Position numbers and translations under genes: made by a program. A stretch of 64,000 bases of DNA. It comes from an uncultured Lachnospiraceae bacterium (GTDB lineage: Bacteria; Bacillota; Clostridia; Lachnospirales; Lachnospiraceae). A model generated the notes under the pieces. That model saw only the letters and a list, made by a program, of their open reading frames with translations. It did no database searches and was not told the DNA's origin. Shown piece after piece: positions 8,408 to 17,993 of the stretch (position 1 is the first letter of the stretch; every line of letters starts with the position of its first letter). The stretch is taken from NCBI GenBank assembly GCA_900544685.1, contig UQWA01000016.1, positions 1-64,000 of the forward strand. The letters run 5' to 3'.

Positions 8408-11400
8408 TTATTTCAGATATTTCCGCAGTGTTTTCTCAAGTTTTCCAATATCCAGAGGTTTGGAAAGATGCCCGTTCATTCCACTTGCCAGAGACTTTTT
8501 CACATCTTCTTCAAATGCATTGGCACTCATGGCAATAATCGGAATATTTCTGCAGTCTTCTCTTTCCAGGCCACGGATATTTTCTGCTGCCTCAAGTCCA
8601 TTCATCACTGGCATCATGATATCCATCAGGATCATGTCATAGGTTCCTTCCGGCGTCTCCTTCATGCGTTCCACAGCCTGTTTTCCATTGACCACGCTGT
8701 CCGTCTGAATATGATATTCGGACAAAATTGTCTGAATAATCTCCAGATTCAATTCATTATCTTCCACAATCAACACTTTCGCACCATCAAATATGCAGTT
8801 TTCCTGTTTTTCTTCCTGATCAGCCTGCTGCTCTTTTGCAAAATCCAGATGCAGCGTAAAACTAAAATCACTGCCCTCTCCAGGTTCACTTTCCAGTGTA
8901 ATCTCGCTTCCCATCAGCCGGACCAGACGGCTACTGATGGCCAGTCCCAGTCCATTTCCCTGTTTTCGGCTGCTGCTGCGGTTATCTGCCTGTTCAAAGC
9001 TCTGGAAAACTCGTTTCTGGTCTTCTTTACTGATCCCGATTCCGTTATCTCTCACAGAGAAAAACCGGTCAGCACCTTTTTCGGTGTTGGAAAGTTCTCG
9101 GGCCGTCAGACAGATTACGCCGCCTTCTGCGGTGAATTTCACTGCATTTCCAATCAGATTAATCAACACCTGGTTAATACGAAGTTCATCCCCCAGATAT
9201 CTGGTATGCTCCAGACAGATCTGTTCTTTATAGTACAGCTGCTTTTCTGCTACTCTGGCAGAAAACAGTTCCTTTATATTATCCAGCATCTGCTGCAGAT
9301 CAAAATCATTCTCTACCAGCTGCATTTTTCCACTCTCAATCTTGGACATATCCAGAATATCATTCAGCAGACCAAGAAGGTAGTTCGACGAACCTTTAAT
9401 CTTCCGCAGGCAGTCTATGATCTTTTCCTGAGACTGACCATCGTGCAGGGCAATCTCTGTCATACCCATAATTCCATTCATTGGTGTACGAATCTCATGG
9501 GACATTCTAGCCAGGAATTCTGCCTTGGCATTGCCATAAGAATCATGCCTCTGCTGATTCAGGCGGTTCTGGATCAACATGCCAATCTCTTTCAGTTCCT
9601 TGCGCTGTTCTTCTGACAATCCAGATACCGCATCCAGTCCCAAAATCAGGATACTTCCCATATATTTTCCACTATCTGTCATATGAAGCACGACGCCTCC
9701 CTGTTCCATTAAAAATGGCTGGAACAGTGGGCTGTTCCTACAGACTTCACTTAAATTCTGCAGACCGATTCTGTCACAGTTTTCCAAAAATGCTTCATAG
9801 TCCTCATTCTCATAACGGACAATCTCAGGAAGCGGCACTTCCTGTTTTTCCCGGTGCCACTGATATTCCAGCATATTGGCTCGATAATCTTCATCCAGTA
9901 TGGTAATGATCATATCATCCAATGGATATGCTTCTGCCATTCTGCCCGCCAGCACATCCAAAAGTACAGGCAGATCGCCCCCCTTATCGAAGAGATTCAG
10001 TGCCAGGGATACCAGACTCATCTGGCTGATCCATCCCATAGATACAATCTCACCTGGCTGAAACAGCATTGGCATACAGGTTCGCTCATTCTGGTAAATC
10101 ACCAGATCTCTTCCCATATTCTTGGCTTCATACAGTGCGGATGCCGCCTGATTAAGCAAAATCTGCGTGCATGCTTCCTCTCCAAGCGTCATTCCGCAGG
10201 CAAATGTCAGTGGCAGTGTATCCTGATGAATCATACCGGCAAACCGCTCACGTACACAGTCCAGGACTTTCTTAATCTGAGCCAGCTTCTTTTCCTCTGT
10301 CCAGATCAAAAGCTCATCTGCACCAGAGCGAATCCGAATTGTCTTCTGACCCTTGAATTCTTCCCAGAGAAACTTTGCCAGGCTTTCCATCAGCATATCT
10401 CCGAAAATCAGCCCAAACCTCTCATTCATTCTTGTGAAATGATCCACGTCCAGCAGGATCATCCACCCTTCCGACACGTGTCTGCGGCTGTTCTCCAGCT
10501 TTTCCATTCCCTGCTGAAGTCGGTAGAACCAGGTCACCGGATCGATCCGTTCTTTTCGCTGATACTCCAGCTCACGAATCTTTCTCGCATGAATATTACG
10601 GATATTTCCCACAATTTTCGTGCGTACATTATTACTGTCGAAAACATCTTTTCCATTCAAAAGTGCCCACTGATAGTTCTCTTTTCCTGGAAACTTTATC
10701 CGGAATTCTACCTGAAACTCTTCCGGACAGTGCCTGCGTAATTCCTCCAGCCGTTCCCTGTCATCCGGATGCACCAGATGATCATCCATATATTCCGGAT
10801 GTGCAGCGCAGTCCCAGATGCCGTTCATTTCCTTACTGTTTACGATCTCCAGCGTCTGTTTTGCATAATCATAGGTATAGAAAATATCTGTCGAATTTTC
10901 CACCGCCATGCGGTACTTTTCTGATTCTTCCTGAATTCGTTCTTCCGCCTGCTGCTGTTCATCCGTCAGTGTCTCGACCACCTCATGAATTTCATCAATC
11001 TCACGGATGCCGGACTTATGAAATCCATGGATCCCTTCGACTCCGCCACGCACACTGTCTACCAGTCTGGCAATCGGTCTCATTACGCTTCCAACCAGAA
11101 TACCGACCATCAGCACGCCAAACAATACACCAAGTGCCACTGCCAGTATCATACTGGTAAAAATATTCCGGCCGGCGCCAAAAATGGCATTCTCTGTCTC
11201 AAAACCGATCAGCACCCAATGCGTATCCGAGTACGGAACATGATTGCTGTACAGATTCATGGCATGTACCGTTGCATAAACCTTCTGCTTGCCAATCTTC
11301 ACATCTTCCACCTGATAGAAGCCATTCTGATTCTGTTCCAGAAGGCTGAAGGTCTCTCCCTCTCTTGTTACCAGATCGTATAGGTTCCCTTTTCCGCTGA

Positions 11401-12277
11401 TCGGCCGGTAACTATCCTCGCCCAGATCCACGGCCAGCATATAGCCTGCATTCTGTTCCTGATTCAGTTCCTGTACCTGAAACTTCTCTTCCAGAAGGCT
11501 TGTACTGACTTCTACGCCAAGTACTCCAAATACCATATTATCACAGGAGATCGGAACGGAATAGGCAATCATCTTATGATTATCCATATAATGATCTTCC
11601 AGAACAAACGGCTCGGCCCAATACCCCAGATACTTCTGTGCCGTCTCCGGATTCGATCTGGCAGCCAGATACGGCTGGTAAAAGAAGTCGTCTGCCTTAC
11701 GCATATCATTTCCAAGAAATGAAAACTTCGTCGTCCATGCCGAATCCAGGGGAATTCCTTCCGTTCTGGCCAGTGTCTTGCCGCCGCGTTCCATAATCAG
11801 ATCTGTATTGGCAGAAGACTGATGTCCCGAATCAGAATCCCGCACAAAGAAACCATTGTACTCTGCTGCCTGATCCGTGTCCGCTTCATTCGCCAATATC
11901 AGATACAATCCTGTTACCGGATTTTTCTGCAGTACGTCCACGCATTCTGAAAAAACAGACTCCAGGAATTCCTTCTGTACATCATCATTCTGCAAAAATT
12001 CTTCCATATCCATATGACCGGACTTCAATGTCTCTTTCAGACTTTTAGACAAAGTGCCTCTTTCGTTAGCCACAAAGCTCCACTGCTCCAGCATTTTATT
12101 TTCCAGAATCACCTTCCGGTTCTCCACAGTCCGACTCATCATGTTTACTGCATTATTTTCCAGAGTACGATCCGCGCCATTGATCTTCAGAGTGCCAATG
12201 GAAACGGCGCCCTGCGCTATCATAACTGCTACAATCGGTATAATAAATAGTGAAATAATTGATATTTTATGTTTCAC
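8408..12277 (-). CDS. Hybrid sensor histidine kinase with Cache, HAMP, PAS, degenerate GGDEF, GAF-like, HisKA/HATPase and receiver domains
   Basis: 1289-residue membrane sensor. Order: TM1 7-29; extracellular dCache-like region 30-368; TM2 369-398; HAMP about 399-447; PAS about 452-572; a GGDEF-fold domain about 573-730 whose signature is SGADEL (651-656), so diguanylate cyclase activity is unlikely; GAF-like about 745-915; HisKA with SHEIRTP, phospho-His 927; HATPase with N-box near 1040-1044, DNGIGI and GNGLGL; receiver domain with phospho-Asp 1219 and Lys 1273. No DNA-binding output is fused, so the phosphate probably goes to a separate HPt or regulator. GTG start at 12277 with GGATGGGAA upstream. 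It begins 12 bases after the binding-protein gene, suggesting the two act together. Confidence 0.9.
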   Translation of the reverse strand: MKHKISIISLFIIPIVAVMIAQGAVSIGTLKINGADRTLENNAVNMMSRTVENRKVILENKMLEQWSFVANERGTLSKSLKETLKSGHMDMEEFLQNDDVQKEFLESVFSECVDVLQKNPVTGLYLILANEADTDQAAEYNGFFVRDSDSGHQSSANTDLIMERGGKTLARTEGIPLDSAWTTKFSFLGNDMRKADDFFYQPYLAARSNPETAQKYLGYWAEPFVLEDHYMDNHKMIAYSVPISCDNMVFGVLGVEVSTSLLEEKFQVQELNQEQNAGYMLAVDLGEDSYRPISGKGNLYDLVTREGETFSLLEQNQNGFYQVEDVKIGKQKVYATVHAMNLYSNHVPYSDTHWVLIGFETENAIFGAGRNIFTSMILAVALGVLFGVLMVGILVGSVMRPIARLVDSVRGGVEGIHGFHKSGIREIDEIHEVVETLTDEQQQAEERIQEESEKYRMAVENSTDIFYTYDYAKQTLEIVNSKEMNGIWDCAAHPEYMDDHLVHPDDRERLEELRRHCPEEFQVEFRIKFPGKENYQWALLNGKDVFDSNNVRTKIVGNIRNIHARKIRELEYQRKERIDPVTWFYRLQQGMEKLENSRRHVSEGWMILLDVDHFTRMNERFGLIFGDMLMESLAKFLWEEFKGQKTIRIRSGADELLIWTEEKKLAQIKKVLDCVRERFAGMIHQDTLPLTFACGMTLGEEACTQILLNQAASALYEAKNMGRDLVIYQNERTCMPMLFQPGEIVSMGWISQMSLVSLALNLFDKGGDLPVLLDVLAGRMAEAYPLDDMIITILDEDYRANMLEYQWHREKQEVPLPEIVRYENEDYEAFLENCDRIGLQNLSEVCRNSPLFQPFLMEQGGVVLHMTDSGKYMGSILILGLDAVSGLSEEQRKELKEIGMLIQNRLNQQRHDSYGNAKAEFLARMSHEIRTPMNGIMGMTEIALHDGQSQEKIIDCLRKIKGSSNYLLGLLNDILDMSKIESGKMQLVENDFDLQQMLDNIKELFSARVAEKQLYYKEQICLEHTRYLGDELRINQVLINLIGNAVKFTAEGGVICLTARELSNTEKGADRFFSVRDNGIGISKEDQKRVFQSFEQADNRSSSRKQGNGLGLAISSRLVRLMGSEITLESEPGEGSDFSFTLHLDFAKEQQADQEEKQENCIFDGAKVLIVEDNELNLEIIQTILSEYHIQTDSVVNGKQAVERMKETPEGTYDMILMDIMMPVMNGLEAAENIRGLEREDCRNIPIIAMSANAFEEDVKKSLASGMNGHLSKPLDIGKLEKTLRKYLK

Positions 12278-12289
12278 GCAATTCCCATC

Positions 12290-13756
12290 CTATCCATTTA
12301 AACCGGCTGCTTCTGACAGTTCACTGACAAATACTTCATACCAGGAATCAAAAGCTTCTTCGGTAATATATGGTGCAATTGCTTCTTCTCTTGCTGTTCC
12401 GCCTGCGATCTCTTCGTCAATGGCTTCTTTATCTGCAACTGCCTTATCCTTCAGATTATAGTCCAGCACCTTTCTTGCCTGATAACTGTTCTCAAAGCAG
12501 GACGGTACATAATATGCGGTATTTTCAAACTGATCCATTACCGTTGTCAGGCAGTCATACGTCTTCGGTGCGATCTGAATCTGCTCTTCTTGAATGACTC
12601 TGTCCAGTGCTTCTGTTGTATTTGCATCTTTACGCACCGGAAGATAACCGGATGCAGATCCAAACTTCAGGCTGTTATCACTTTGCGTAAACCATTTCAG
12701 GAAAACACTTGCCGCATATTCATGTGCCCTGTCAGATTTGGCTACCGCCATACCGGCTCCCTGCTGCACGCTGTAAGCTTCTCCACCTTCAAACACCGGC
12801 GCATTCTTAATCACATAATCAATTGGATAACTGTCATCATCCAGTTCCACATTGTCAGGGAAATACATAGATGATGCCGTAGATCCTGTATAAACAAGGG
12901 TATCTCCCGTCTTCACATCATCTGAACCAAACTTACCGTAGGATACAAAATATCCTTTTACATACGGAACATAATAATTTTCCCATAATGTATGCAGTGC
13001 TTCCTTATCTGCCTGCAATGTTACACTGCCATCTTTTACTTCAAACAGATCCATTCCCAGCTGCTTCATGCCAATCAGAAAATAGTTGGACATAGAATCT
13101 CTTCCGTAAAATGACTTTCCGTCATCCGGTATATCCGGAGTCTGGGCATCTGTCCACTCATAATACTGCTCTGCCACCTTTACAATTCCCTGCATAGTAC
13201 TCAGATCATCCAGTGAGACATCTGTCTCCCTGGCAAATTTCTCCCAGTCCGTTTTGTTCATCATGGTAATCTCTGTGGATTTTGCAACCGGAAATACATA
13301 CAGCCCGCCGTCTCCTGCGAACTCGCCTTCCTGCACGTATGCATCCACATACTGATCCAGTTCTTCCTGTGTAAAATACTGTTTCAGATCTGTAAGTACA
13401 CCATCCTTCTGCAACACATAAGCAGAATCAGTATAAGCAGAAAATACATCCGGTATATCCTCTGCTCCAACTTCTGCATTCACTGCATCCTGAATGGAAC
13501 TCTCCAGATCTGATACAGATCCTTTGCCGGTCTCTTCCACATAGATTCCCAGATCTTTTCCCACTGTACCGTTAAATTCTTCTACCAGTTTATCAAACGC
13601 AGCCTGATGAACACCGTTATAATAATGCCAGACTGTCAGCGTAACCGGATTCTCAGGATCCAGGATTTCCCCGTCATCATATGAATCCTCAGCCTGTGCA
13701 GTCGCGCCAAATACCAGAACGGTTGCCAGTAACGCTATTACTGCTTTCTTTTTCAT
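12290..13756 (-). CDS. Extracellular solute-binding protein (family 1), orphan, paired with a sensor kinase
   Basis: 488-residue sugar-type binding protein. Residues 1-22 are a signal peptide ending in A-Q-A; there is no lipobox Cys. The mature part begins with the family hallmark VTLTVWHYYNGVHQAAFDKL and shows the FLKWFTQ and SGYLPVRKD stretches of family 1. No ABC permease or ATPase gene is nearby. The only partner is the hybrid kinase 12 bases downstream, so the protein may serve as the ligand-loaded sensory subunit for the kinase Cache region rather than for transport. That role is inference from position. CAGGGAAA precedes the ATG. Confidence 0.85.
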   Translation of the reverse strand: MKKKAVIALLATVLVFGATAQAEDSYDDGEILDPENPVTLTVWHYYNGVHQAAFDKLVEEFNGTVGKDLGIYVEETGKGSVSDLESSIQDAVNAEVGAEDIPDVFSAYTDSAYVLQKDGVLTDLKQYFTQEELDQYVDAYVQEGEFAGDGGLYVFPVAKSTEITMMNKTDWEKFARETDVSLDDLSTMQGIVKVAEQYYEWTDAQTPDIPDDGKSFYGRDSMSNYFLIGMKQLGMDLFEVKDGSVTLQADKEALHTLWENYYVPYVKGYFVSYGKFGSDDVKTGDTLVYTGSTASSMYFPDNVELDDDSYPIDYVIKNAPVFEGGEAYSVQQGAGMAVAKSDRAHEYAASVFLKWFTQSDNSLKFGSASGYLPVRKDANTTEALDRVIQEEQIQIAPKTYDCLTTVMDQFENTAYYVPSCFENSYQARKVLDYNLKDKAVADKEAIDEEIAGGTAREEAIAPYITEEAFDSWYEVFVSELSEAAGLNG

Positions 13757-13889
13757 AGCCGTTTCCCTGCTCTTTCTCTCTTTGTTTCTTCAGTCAGTAA
13801 TTTCTCTGGCTTAAGATGTTTTCTTTACACAATATTTTTATCATAACAATCACACTATCTATTGTCAACCTGTTCAGGTCGTCTCTGCT

Positions 13890-14471
13890 CTACCATCTGC
13901 GGCAGTTGCGGTGCCTGCACCTTCTGTGATACATCTCATTCTGAAGCAGTACCTGTACCAGATCCCCAAACCAGTCTGATAGACGAGGTGGCTGTGGCGG
14001 CATTGGCGGTCTGGATGGTCCTGGCGGTGGCTGCGGTGGTCTTCTCTGGGATGCTCCATATCCGTGATTCATCACATAGATATCCTCTTCCTGCAGCCTG
14101 CTCTGTTCCTGCTCCCATTTTTCCATCTGCCCTTCCATCTTACGGCGGATTCCATCTGCCATATCCAGAATTCTCTGTTTTTCCGGCATCTCATCGAACA
14201 TAATGCTGCCTTCATACTCCATGGTATCACAGGCTCTCTCCACTTCTGCGAGAATCTCCCGAATCCTTGCCGGATACAGTTCCTTCATCCTTGCCAGATC
14301 TTCTTCATCCTGTTTTGCCAGCTTCATCAATTCCCGGTTATCCATATCCAGACATCCAGTCTCTATCTCTTTTTCTGCACGCGGACTCCAGTTTTCCGAC
14401 ATCATGCGGTCACAGTTGGGATAGCACGGGCATCCTTCCGGGCCACAGCATCTTTTTTTGTTTTCCTTCAT
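13890..14471 (-). CDS. Hypothetical protein, Cys-rich N terminus and Pro-rich C-terminal linker
   Basis: 193 residues, family not recognised. The N terminus has a dense Cys cluster (RCCGPEGCPCYPNC, residues 7-20) that could bind metal. Residues about 45-135 are charged and helical. The C-terminal third has a Pro-rich spacer (RRPPQPPPGPSRPPMPPQPP, about 143-162) and ends in a basic Cys/His tail. No signal peptide or membrane segment. CAGGAGC precedes the ATG. It stands alone, downstream of the RluA gene. The composition recalls spore-coat or inclusion-type proteins, but this is only an impression. Confidence 0.6.
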   Translation of the reverse strand: MKENKKRCCGPEGCPCYPNCDRMMSENWSPRAEKEIETGCLDMDNRELMKLAKQDEEDLARMKELYPARIREILAEVERACDTMEYEGSIMFDEMPEKQRILDMADGIRRKMEGQMEKWEQEQSRLQEEDIYVMNHGYGASQRRPPQPPPGPSRPPMPPQPPRLSDWFGDLVQVLLQNEMYHRRCRHRNCRRW

Positions 14472-14532
14472 ATCTGCTCCTGACTTCAGTCATATCTCTA
14501 CACTATATGCCAGCCAGAAAAGATGGTTCCTG

Positions 14533-15195
14533 TTACTTTTCTAATAGATCAAAAGCACCTCCGGACGGCTGTACGGTGAACTCCATCTTCTTTCCCGTTG
14601 CCGGATGAATGAACTGAAGCCGATGGGCGCACAGCGCAATCATTTCGCCTTTCTGCGCATTTGGATTATATTTCTGGTCTCCGTAAAGAGGTGTTCCATT
14701 TGCCGCCATCTGCACCCGGATCTGATGATGCCGTCCGGTAAATAACTCAATCTCTGCCAGTGCCATCTGTTCTTTTTCTTTCAGGATGTGATACTGTAAT
14801 TCTGCTTTTTTTGCACCCACAGTTTTGGAAGAAACTACTTCAGATAGATTTGTTTTTCCATTCTTTTTCAGATAATGGATCAGTCTGTCGCTCTTCTTCT
14901 CTGGTATGCCACAGGTCACTGCCTGATAGTATTTTTTCATACGTCCATCCTGCACCTGCGCACTTAAACTGGCAGCACTCCTGGGATTACGTGCAAAGAC
15001 AACCAGCCCCTGTACCGGCTGGTCCAGACGGTGGACAATGCCAAGATATGGATTCGGCTTGCCGGTCTGCTCAAAATAATATGTTTTCAGTATACTCTCC
15101 AGATCTTTTCTGCCAAAAGATGCATTCTGGACGGCAAGACCCGAAGGCTTATGGCAGACGCAGATGTGGGAGTCTTCGTATATGATGTATTCCAT
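14533..15195 (-). CDS. RluA-family RNA pseudouridine synthase
   Basis: 220-residue catalytic domain of the RluA family, which isomerises uridine to pseudouridine in rRNA or tRNA. The active-site motif reads GIVHRLDQPVQGLVVFAR (about 52-69), with the catalytic Asp in H-R-L-D; the usual T-S-G that follows is changed to V-Q-G. Also seen are the family LFTGRHHQIRVQMA and CAHRLQFIHP motifs. There is no N-terminal S4 domain, so this is the short form. AAGGAG precedes the ATG. The exact RNA target cannot be named. Confidence 0.9.
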   Translation of the reverse strand: MEYIIYEDSHICVCHKPSGLAVQNASFGRKDLESILKTYYFEQTGKPNPYLGIVHRLDQPVQGLVVFARNPRSAASLSAQVQDGRMKKYYQAVTCGIPEKKSDRLIHYLKKNGKTNLSEVVSSKTVGAKKAELQYHILKEKEQMALAEIELFTGRHHQIRVQMAANGTPLYGDQKYNPNAQKGEMIALCAHRLQFIHPATGKKMEFTVQPSGGAFDLLEK

Positions 15196-15279
15196 GGATT
15201 CTCCTTAAAATATTTCTGTGTATTAAAAGTGTTTCGACGAACGCTGTCTCAGAATACCCTTTTATCTTATCCTGTTATG

Positions 15280-15310
15280 AAAAAAGGACCCCCATAAATG
15301 GGAATCCTTT
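15280..15310 (-). terminator. Terminator of the cold-shock gene
   Basis: Minus-strand hairpin AAAGGATTCCCAT / ATGGGGGTCCTTT followed by a T-run, 26 bases past the csp stop. Confidence 0.75.
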
Positions 15311-15335
15311 CGACGCTTCGTTAGATTAATCTCTA

Positions 15336-15536
15336 TTATAATTTAACTACGTTAGCTGCCTGCATTCCGCGAGCGCCTTCTGTTAAATCGTAAGAAACAG
15401 CCTGACCTTCTTCCAGAGACTTGAATCCTTCACCCTGGATAGCTGAGAAATGTACGAATACATCTGCTCCGTCTTCACCTGTGATAAATCCATAACCTTT
15501 TTCTGCGTTGAACCATTTAACTGTACCCTTGTTCAT
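15336..15536 (-). CDS. csp: Cold-shock protein
   Basis: 66-residue CspA-family OB-fold RNA chaperone. RNP1 (KGYGFIT, about 14-20) and RNP2 (DVFVHFSAI, about 26-34) are intact, and the start MNKGTVKWFNAEKG is typical. The frame is open 16 codons upstream, but only the ATG at 15536 fits the family length and has a ribosome site (GGAGGTACCGAA). The roughly 150 bases before it, up to the HflX stop, leave room for a long 5' leader of the kind that controls cold-shock genes. Confidence 0.93.
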   Translation of the reverse strand: MNKGTVKWFNAEKGYGFITGEDGADVFVHFSAIQGEGFKSLEEGQAVSYDLTEGARGMQAANVVKL

Positions 15537-15683
15537 TTCGGTACCTCCATAAAAATATTGAGCAAATGTCTTCTCTGTTGACACCTTGCCTGAATCATAA
15601 CTACGATCCCAATTATATGCGAATATACCACAAATGTCAAGCTGATTTTATCCTCTTCACTCGTCACAATCACCAGTTTTTCG

Positions 15684-16943
15684 TCATTTTCTGTCTGGTG
15701 TGACGGCTCCATAGATCTCCATGGGAACGTATGCTTTTACATAGATTCCATTTTCTCTGTATTCTTCTTCCAGAAGCTGTCCATACTTTCTGATCAGGGA
15801 GATAACTCCTGCATCCCTGTAATCGTAGAACCGTTCAATCAGCACATTTTTCTCATTCAGAAGATCTTCCAGAATCTGTTTTACTTCTTCCAGTCCTTCT
15901 CCCCATTTTGCTGATATACGCACTGTCTTTTCTGCCTTCAGGTCCCGGTGTGGCTGGTTCTCTGTCATCTTATCCTGCTTATTAAACAGAGTGACAATCT
16001 TCTTGTCGGTCACTCCCAGATTCTTCAATGTCTCATAGACCACATACATCTGCTGATCCATCTGTGGACTGGATGCATCCACTACGTGGAGGATAATATC
16101 TGCATATTTTGCTTCCTCCAGGGTACTGCGGAATGCATCAATCAGATGATGGGGAAGCTTACGGATAAATCCTACCGTATCCGTAAGCAGAATCTCCTGA
16201 CCAGATGGCAGTTCCAGAATCCGAGTTGTCGGATCCAGTGTGGCAAACAGCTTGTCTTCTTCCAGAACCTGTGCTCCTGTCAGGGTATTCAGCAGCGTAG
16301 ATTTGCCCGCATTGGTATAACCCACAATAGCAATCACTGCTGTAGACTGTCTGCTGCGTCGGCTTCTTGCTACTTCCCGGTGCCGCTTTACTTCTTCCAG
16401 TTCCCGGTTTAACTGGGCGATTCTGCTCTTAATCAGGCGCCGGTCCATCTCCAGTTTCTTCTCTCCCGGTCCTCTGGTTCCGATACCGCCGCCCAGTCTG
16501 GACAGCGAGCTTCCCAGTCCCACAAGTCTTGCCTGCCGGTACTTCAGCTGCGCCAGTTCTACCTGTATTTTGCCTTCACTGGTAGATGCCCTGGATGCAA
16601 AAATATCCAGAATAATCAGTGTCCGGTCCATCACCTTCAGATCCAGTTCCTCTTCCAGATTCTTAAGCTGGGCAGGTGACAGTTCATCATCACAGATAAT
16701 GCCTGTTGCTTCCACTTCGTATGCAAGCTGCTGCACCTCCGCAATCTTGCCGGTTCCAATATAAGTACCCGGATGAATCTGTTCCCGGTTCTGAATCACT
16801 CTTCCAACTGTAATTGCTCCTGCCGTCTTCGCAAGTTCTTCCAGTTCATCCAGAGACTGTTCCGTATCGTCCCCCTCTCCGGTACTGACCCCGACCAGTA
16901 TGACTCTTTCTTCTACTTCCTGTAATATCTCAAATCCTGTCAT
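15684..16943 (-). CDS. hflX: Ribosome-associated GTPase HflX
   Basis: 419-residue GTPase that splits stalled or hibernating 70S ribosomes. The N-terminal HflX domain includes the family GTYIGTGK motif, then the linker helices with SRLGGGIGTRGPGEKKLEMD, then the G domain: G1 GYTNAGKST, G3 DTVGFI, G4 NKQD. The C-terminal region is shorter and less conserved. The start has CGGAGC 5 bases upstream. It lies 16 bases after the TPR lipoprotein gene and is probably co-transcribed with it. Confidence 0.95.
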   Translation of the reverse strand: MTGFEILQEVEERVILVGVSTGEGDDTEQSLDELEELAKTAGAITVGRVIQNREQIHPGTYIGTGKIAEVQQLAYEVEATGIICDDELSPAQLKNLEEELDLKVMDRTLIILDIFASRASTSEGKIQVELAQLKYRQARLVGLGSSLSRLGGGIGTRGPGEKKLEMDRRLIKSRIAQLNRELEEVKRHREVARSRRSRQSTAVIAIVGYTNAGKSTLLNTLTGAQVLEEDKLFATLDPTTRILELPSGQEILLTDTVGFIRKLPHHLIDAFRSTLEEAKYADIILHVVDASSPQMDQQMYVVYETLKNLGVTDKKIVTLFNKQDKMTENQPHRDLKAEKTVRISAKWGEGLEEVKQILEDLLNEKNVLIERFYDYRDAGVISLIRKYGQLLEEEYRENGIYVKAYVPMEIYGAVTPDRK

Positions 16944-16958
16944 GTCCGCTCCGTTTTC

Positions 16959-17909
16959 TTATCTGGTAATCAGGAAATCATACTCTTTCTGTCCCGCTTC
17001 ATCATCCGGATACAGCTGCATGAATTCCTCCGCCTTCTGTTTTGCTGTGGCAAAGTCCATCTTTTTCTCATATACCACAATCTCATTGTAGAGCAGATCC
17101 CGCTTGGATGAATCAGACACGTCCAATGAAAGTCCCTGCTGAATATCCTGTAATGCTGTATCATAATCTCCGTCTGCAATATCGCAAAGTGCAAGACCGT
17201 TATAACTCTCTGCGGTCTCCCCAAATGTCTCCTTATACTGCTGATAGACTACCCAGGCTGACTGGGTATCTCCCTGTGCCAGATAGACCTGTCCCATTAA
17301 CCGCATAGCGTCTTCTTTTTTGGCCTCCACCGCTTTGGCAAGTGCCGTAGCTGCCTTCTCATAATCTCCCAGATAATAGTATATGCTGCCCTTCTGGTAA
17401 TCATCCTCCAGACCAGTAGATTCATTATTCAGCACCTGCTGCAAATACTGATCTCCCACCGCAGACTGGTTGATAGCTTCATACTGCTGATAGATACTCA
17501 GAAACATCTCATAGTCATTCGGTTCCATCACTGCCGCACCGTCAAAGTCGGCCTTTGCCGCATCCGTATCCCCCAGCTTTAAAAATGCCACGCCACGCAT
17601 ATAATATGCTTCTGCGTTTTCCCCAAGCTCCAGGATTCTGGTACAGGTGTTCTTCACACTTTCATAATCCTCCAGCTTCATCTGGCATGCTGCCTCATAC
17701 AGTGAAATATCTGTCTTAGTCTCTGGCATCTTCTCATCACACAATGCATAGGCTGACTCAAAGGATGATACTGCCTGTTCATACTGTGCCTGATCCATAT
17801 ACGCGATACCTGCATCACGGTCACTTTCCAACTGTTCTCTTGTCTTATTTCCACATCCTGTGAGAAGCAGCATCATCACCGCAAGCACACAGAAATTTCT
17901 TTTCTTCAT
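16959..17909 (-). CDS. TPR-repeat lipoprotein
   Basis: 316-residue exported lipoprotein. The signal peptide ends in a lipobox L-L-T-G-C (mature Cys about 19). The rest is a chain of about seven tetratricopeptide repeats, for example GIAYMDQAQYEQAVSSFESA, AYYMRGVAFLKLGDTDAAKA and GSIYYYLGDYEKAATALAKA, which build a scaffold for protein contacts on the outer face of the membrane. An upstream ATG at 17927 lacks a ribosome site, while GGAGG precedes the ATG at 17909, so the latter is used. Partner proteins are unknown; it sits 16 bases before hflX. Confidence 0.85.
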   Translation of the reverse strand: MKKRNFCVLAVMMLLLTGCGNKTREQLESDRDAGIAYMDQAQYEQAVSSFESAYALCDEKMPETKTDISLYEAACQMKLEDYESVKNTCTRILELGENAEAYYMRGVAFLKLGDTDAAKADFDGAAVMEPNDYEMFLSIYQQYEAINQSAVGDQYLQQVLNNESTGLEDDYQKGSIYYYLGDYEKAATALAKAVEAKKEDAMRLMGQVYLAQGDTQSAWVVYQQYKETFGETAESYNGLALCDIADGDYDTALQDIQQGLSLDVSDSSKRDLLYNEIVVYEKKMDFATAKQKAEEFMQLYPDDEAGQKEYDFLITR

Positions 17910-17993
17910 ACTAATTTGTTCCTCCATACCAAAATGAGGATCAGTTTCCTGATCCCCATCATCATAACATACTTTACTTTTCTTGCAAAGTGA

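Noticed and set aside
9854..10741. Long open frame on the plus strand opposite the hybrid kinase (295 codons)
   Set aside because: Antisense shadow of a clear kinase coding region; no ribosome site, Cys/His-rich composition typical of reversed codons. The same applies to 8363-9616 and 25967-27115.
15537..15683. Possible riboswitch in the csp leader
   Set aside because: The leader is long enough for cold-shock control, but no known riboswitch motif or strong fold was recognised.
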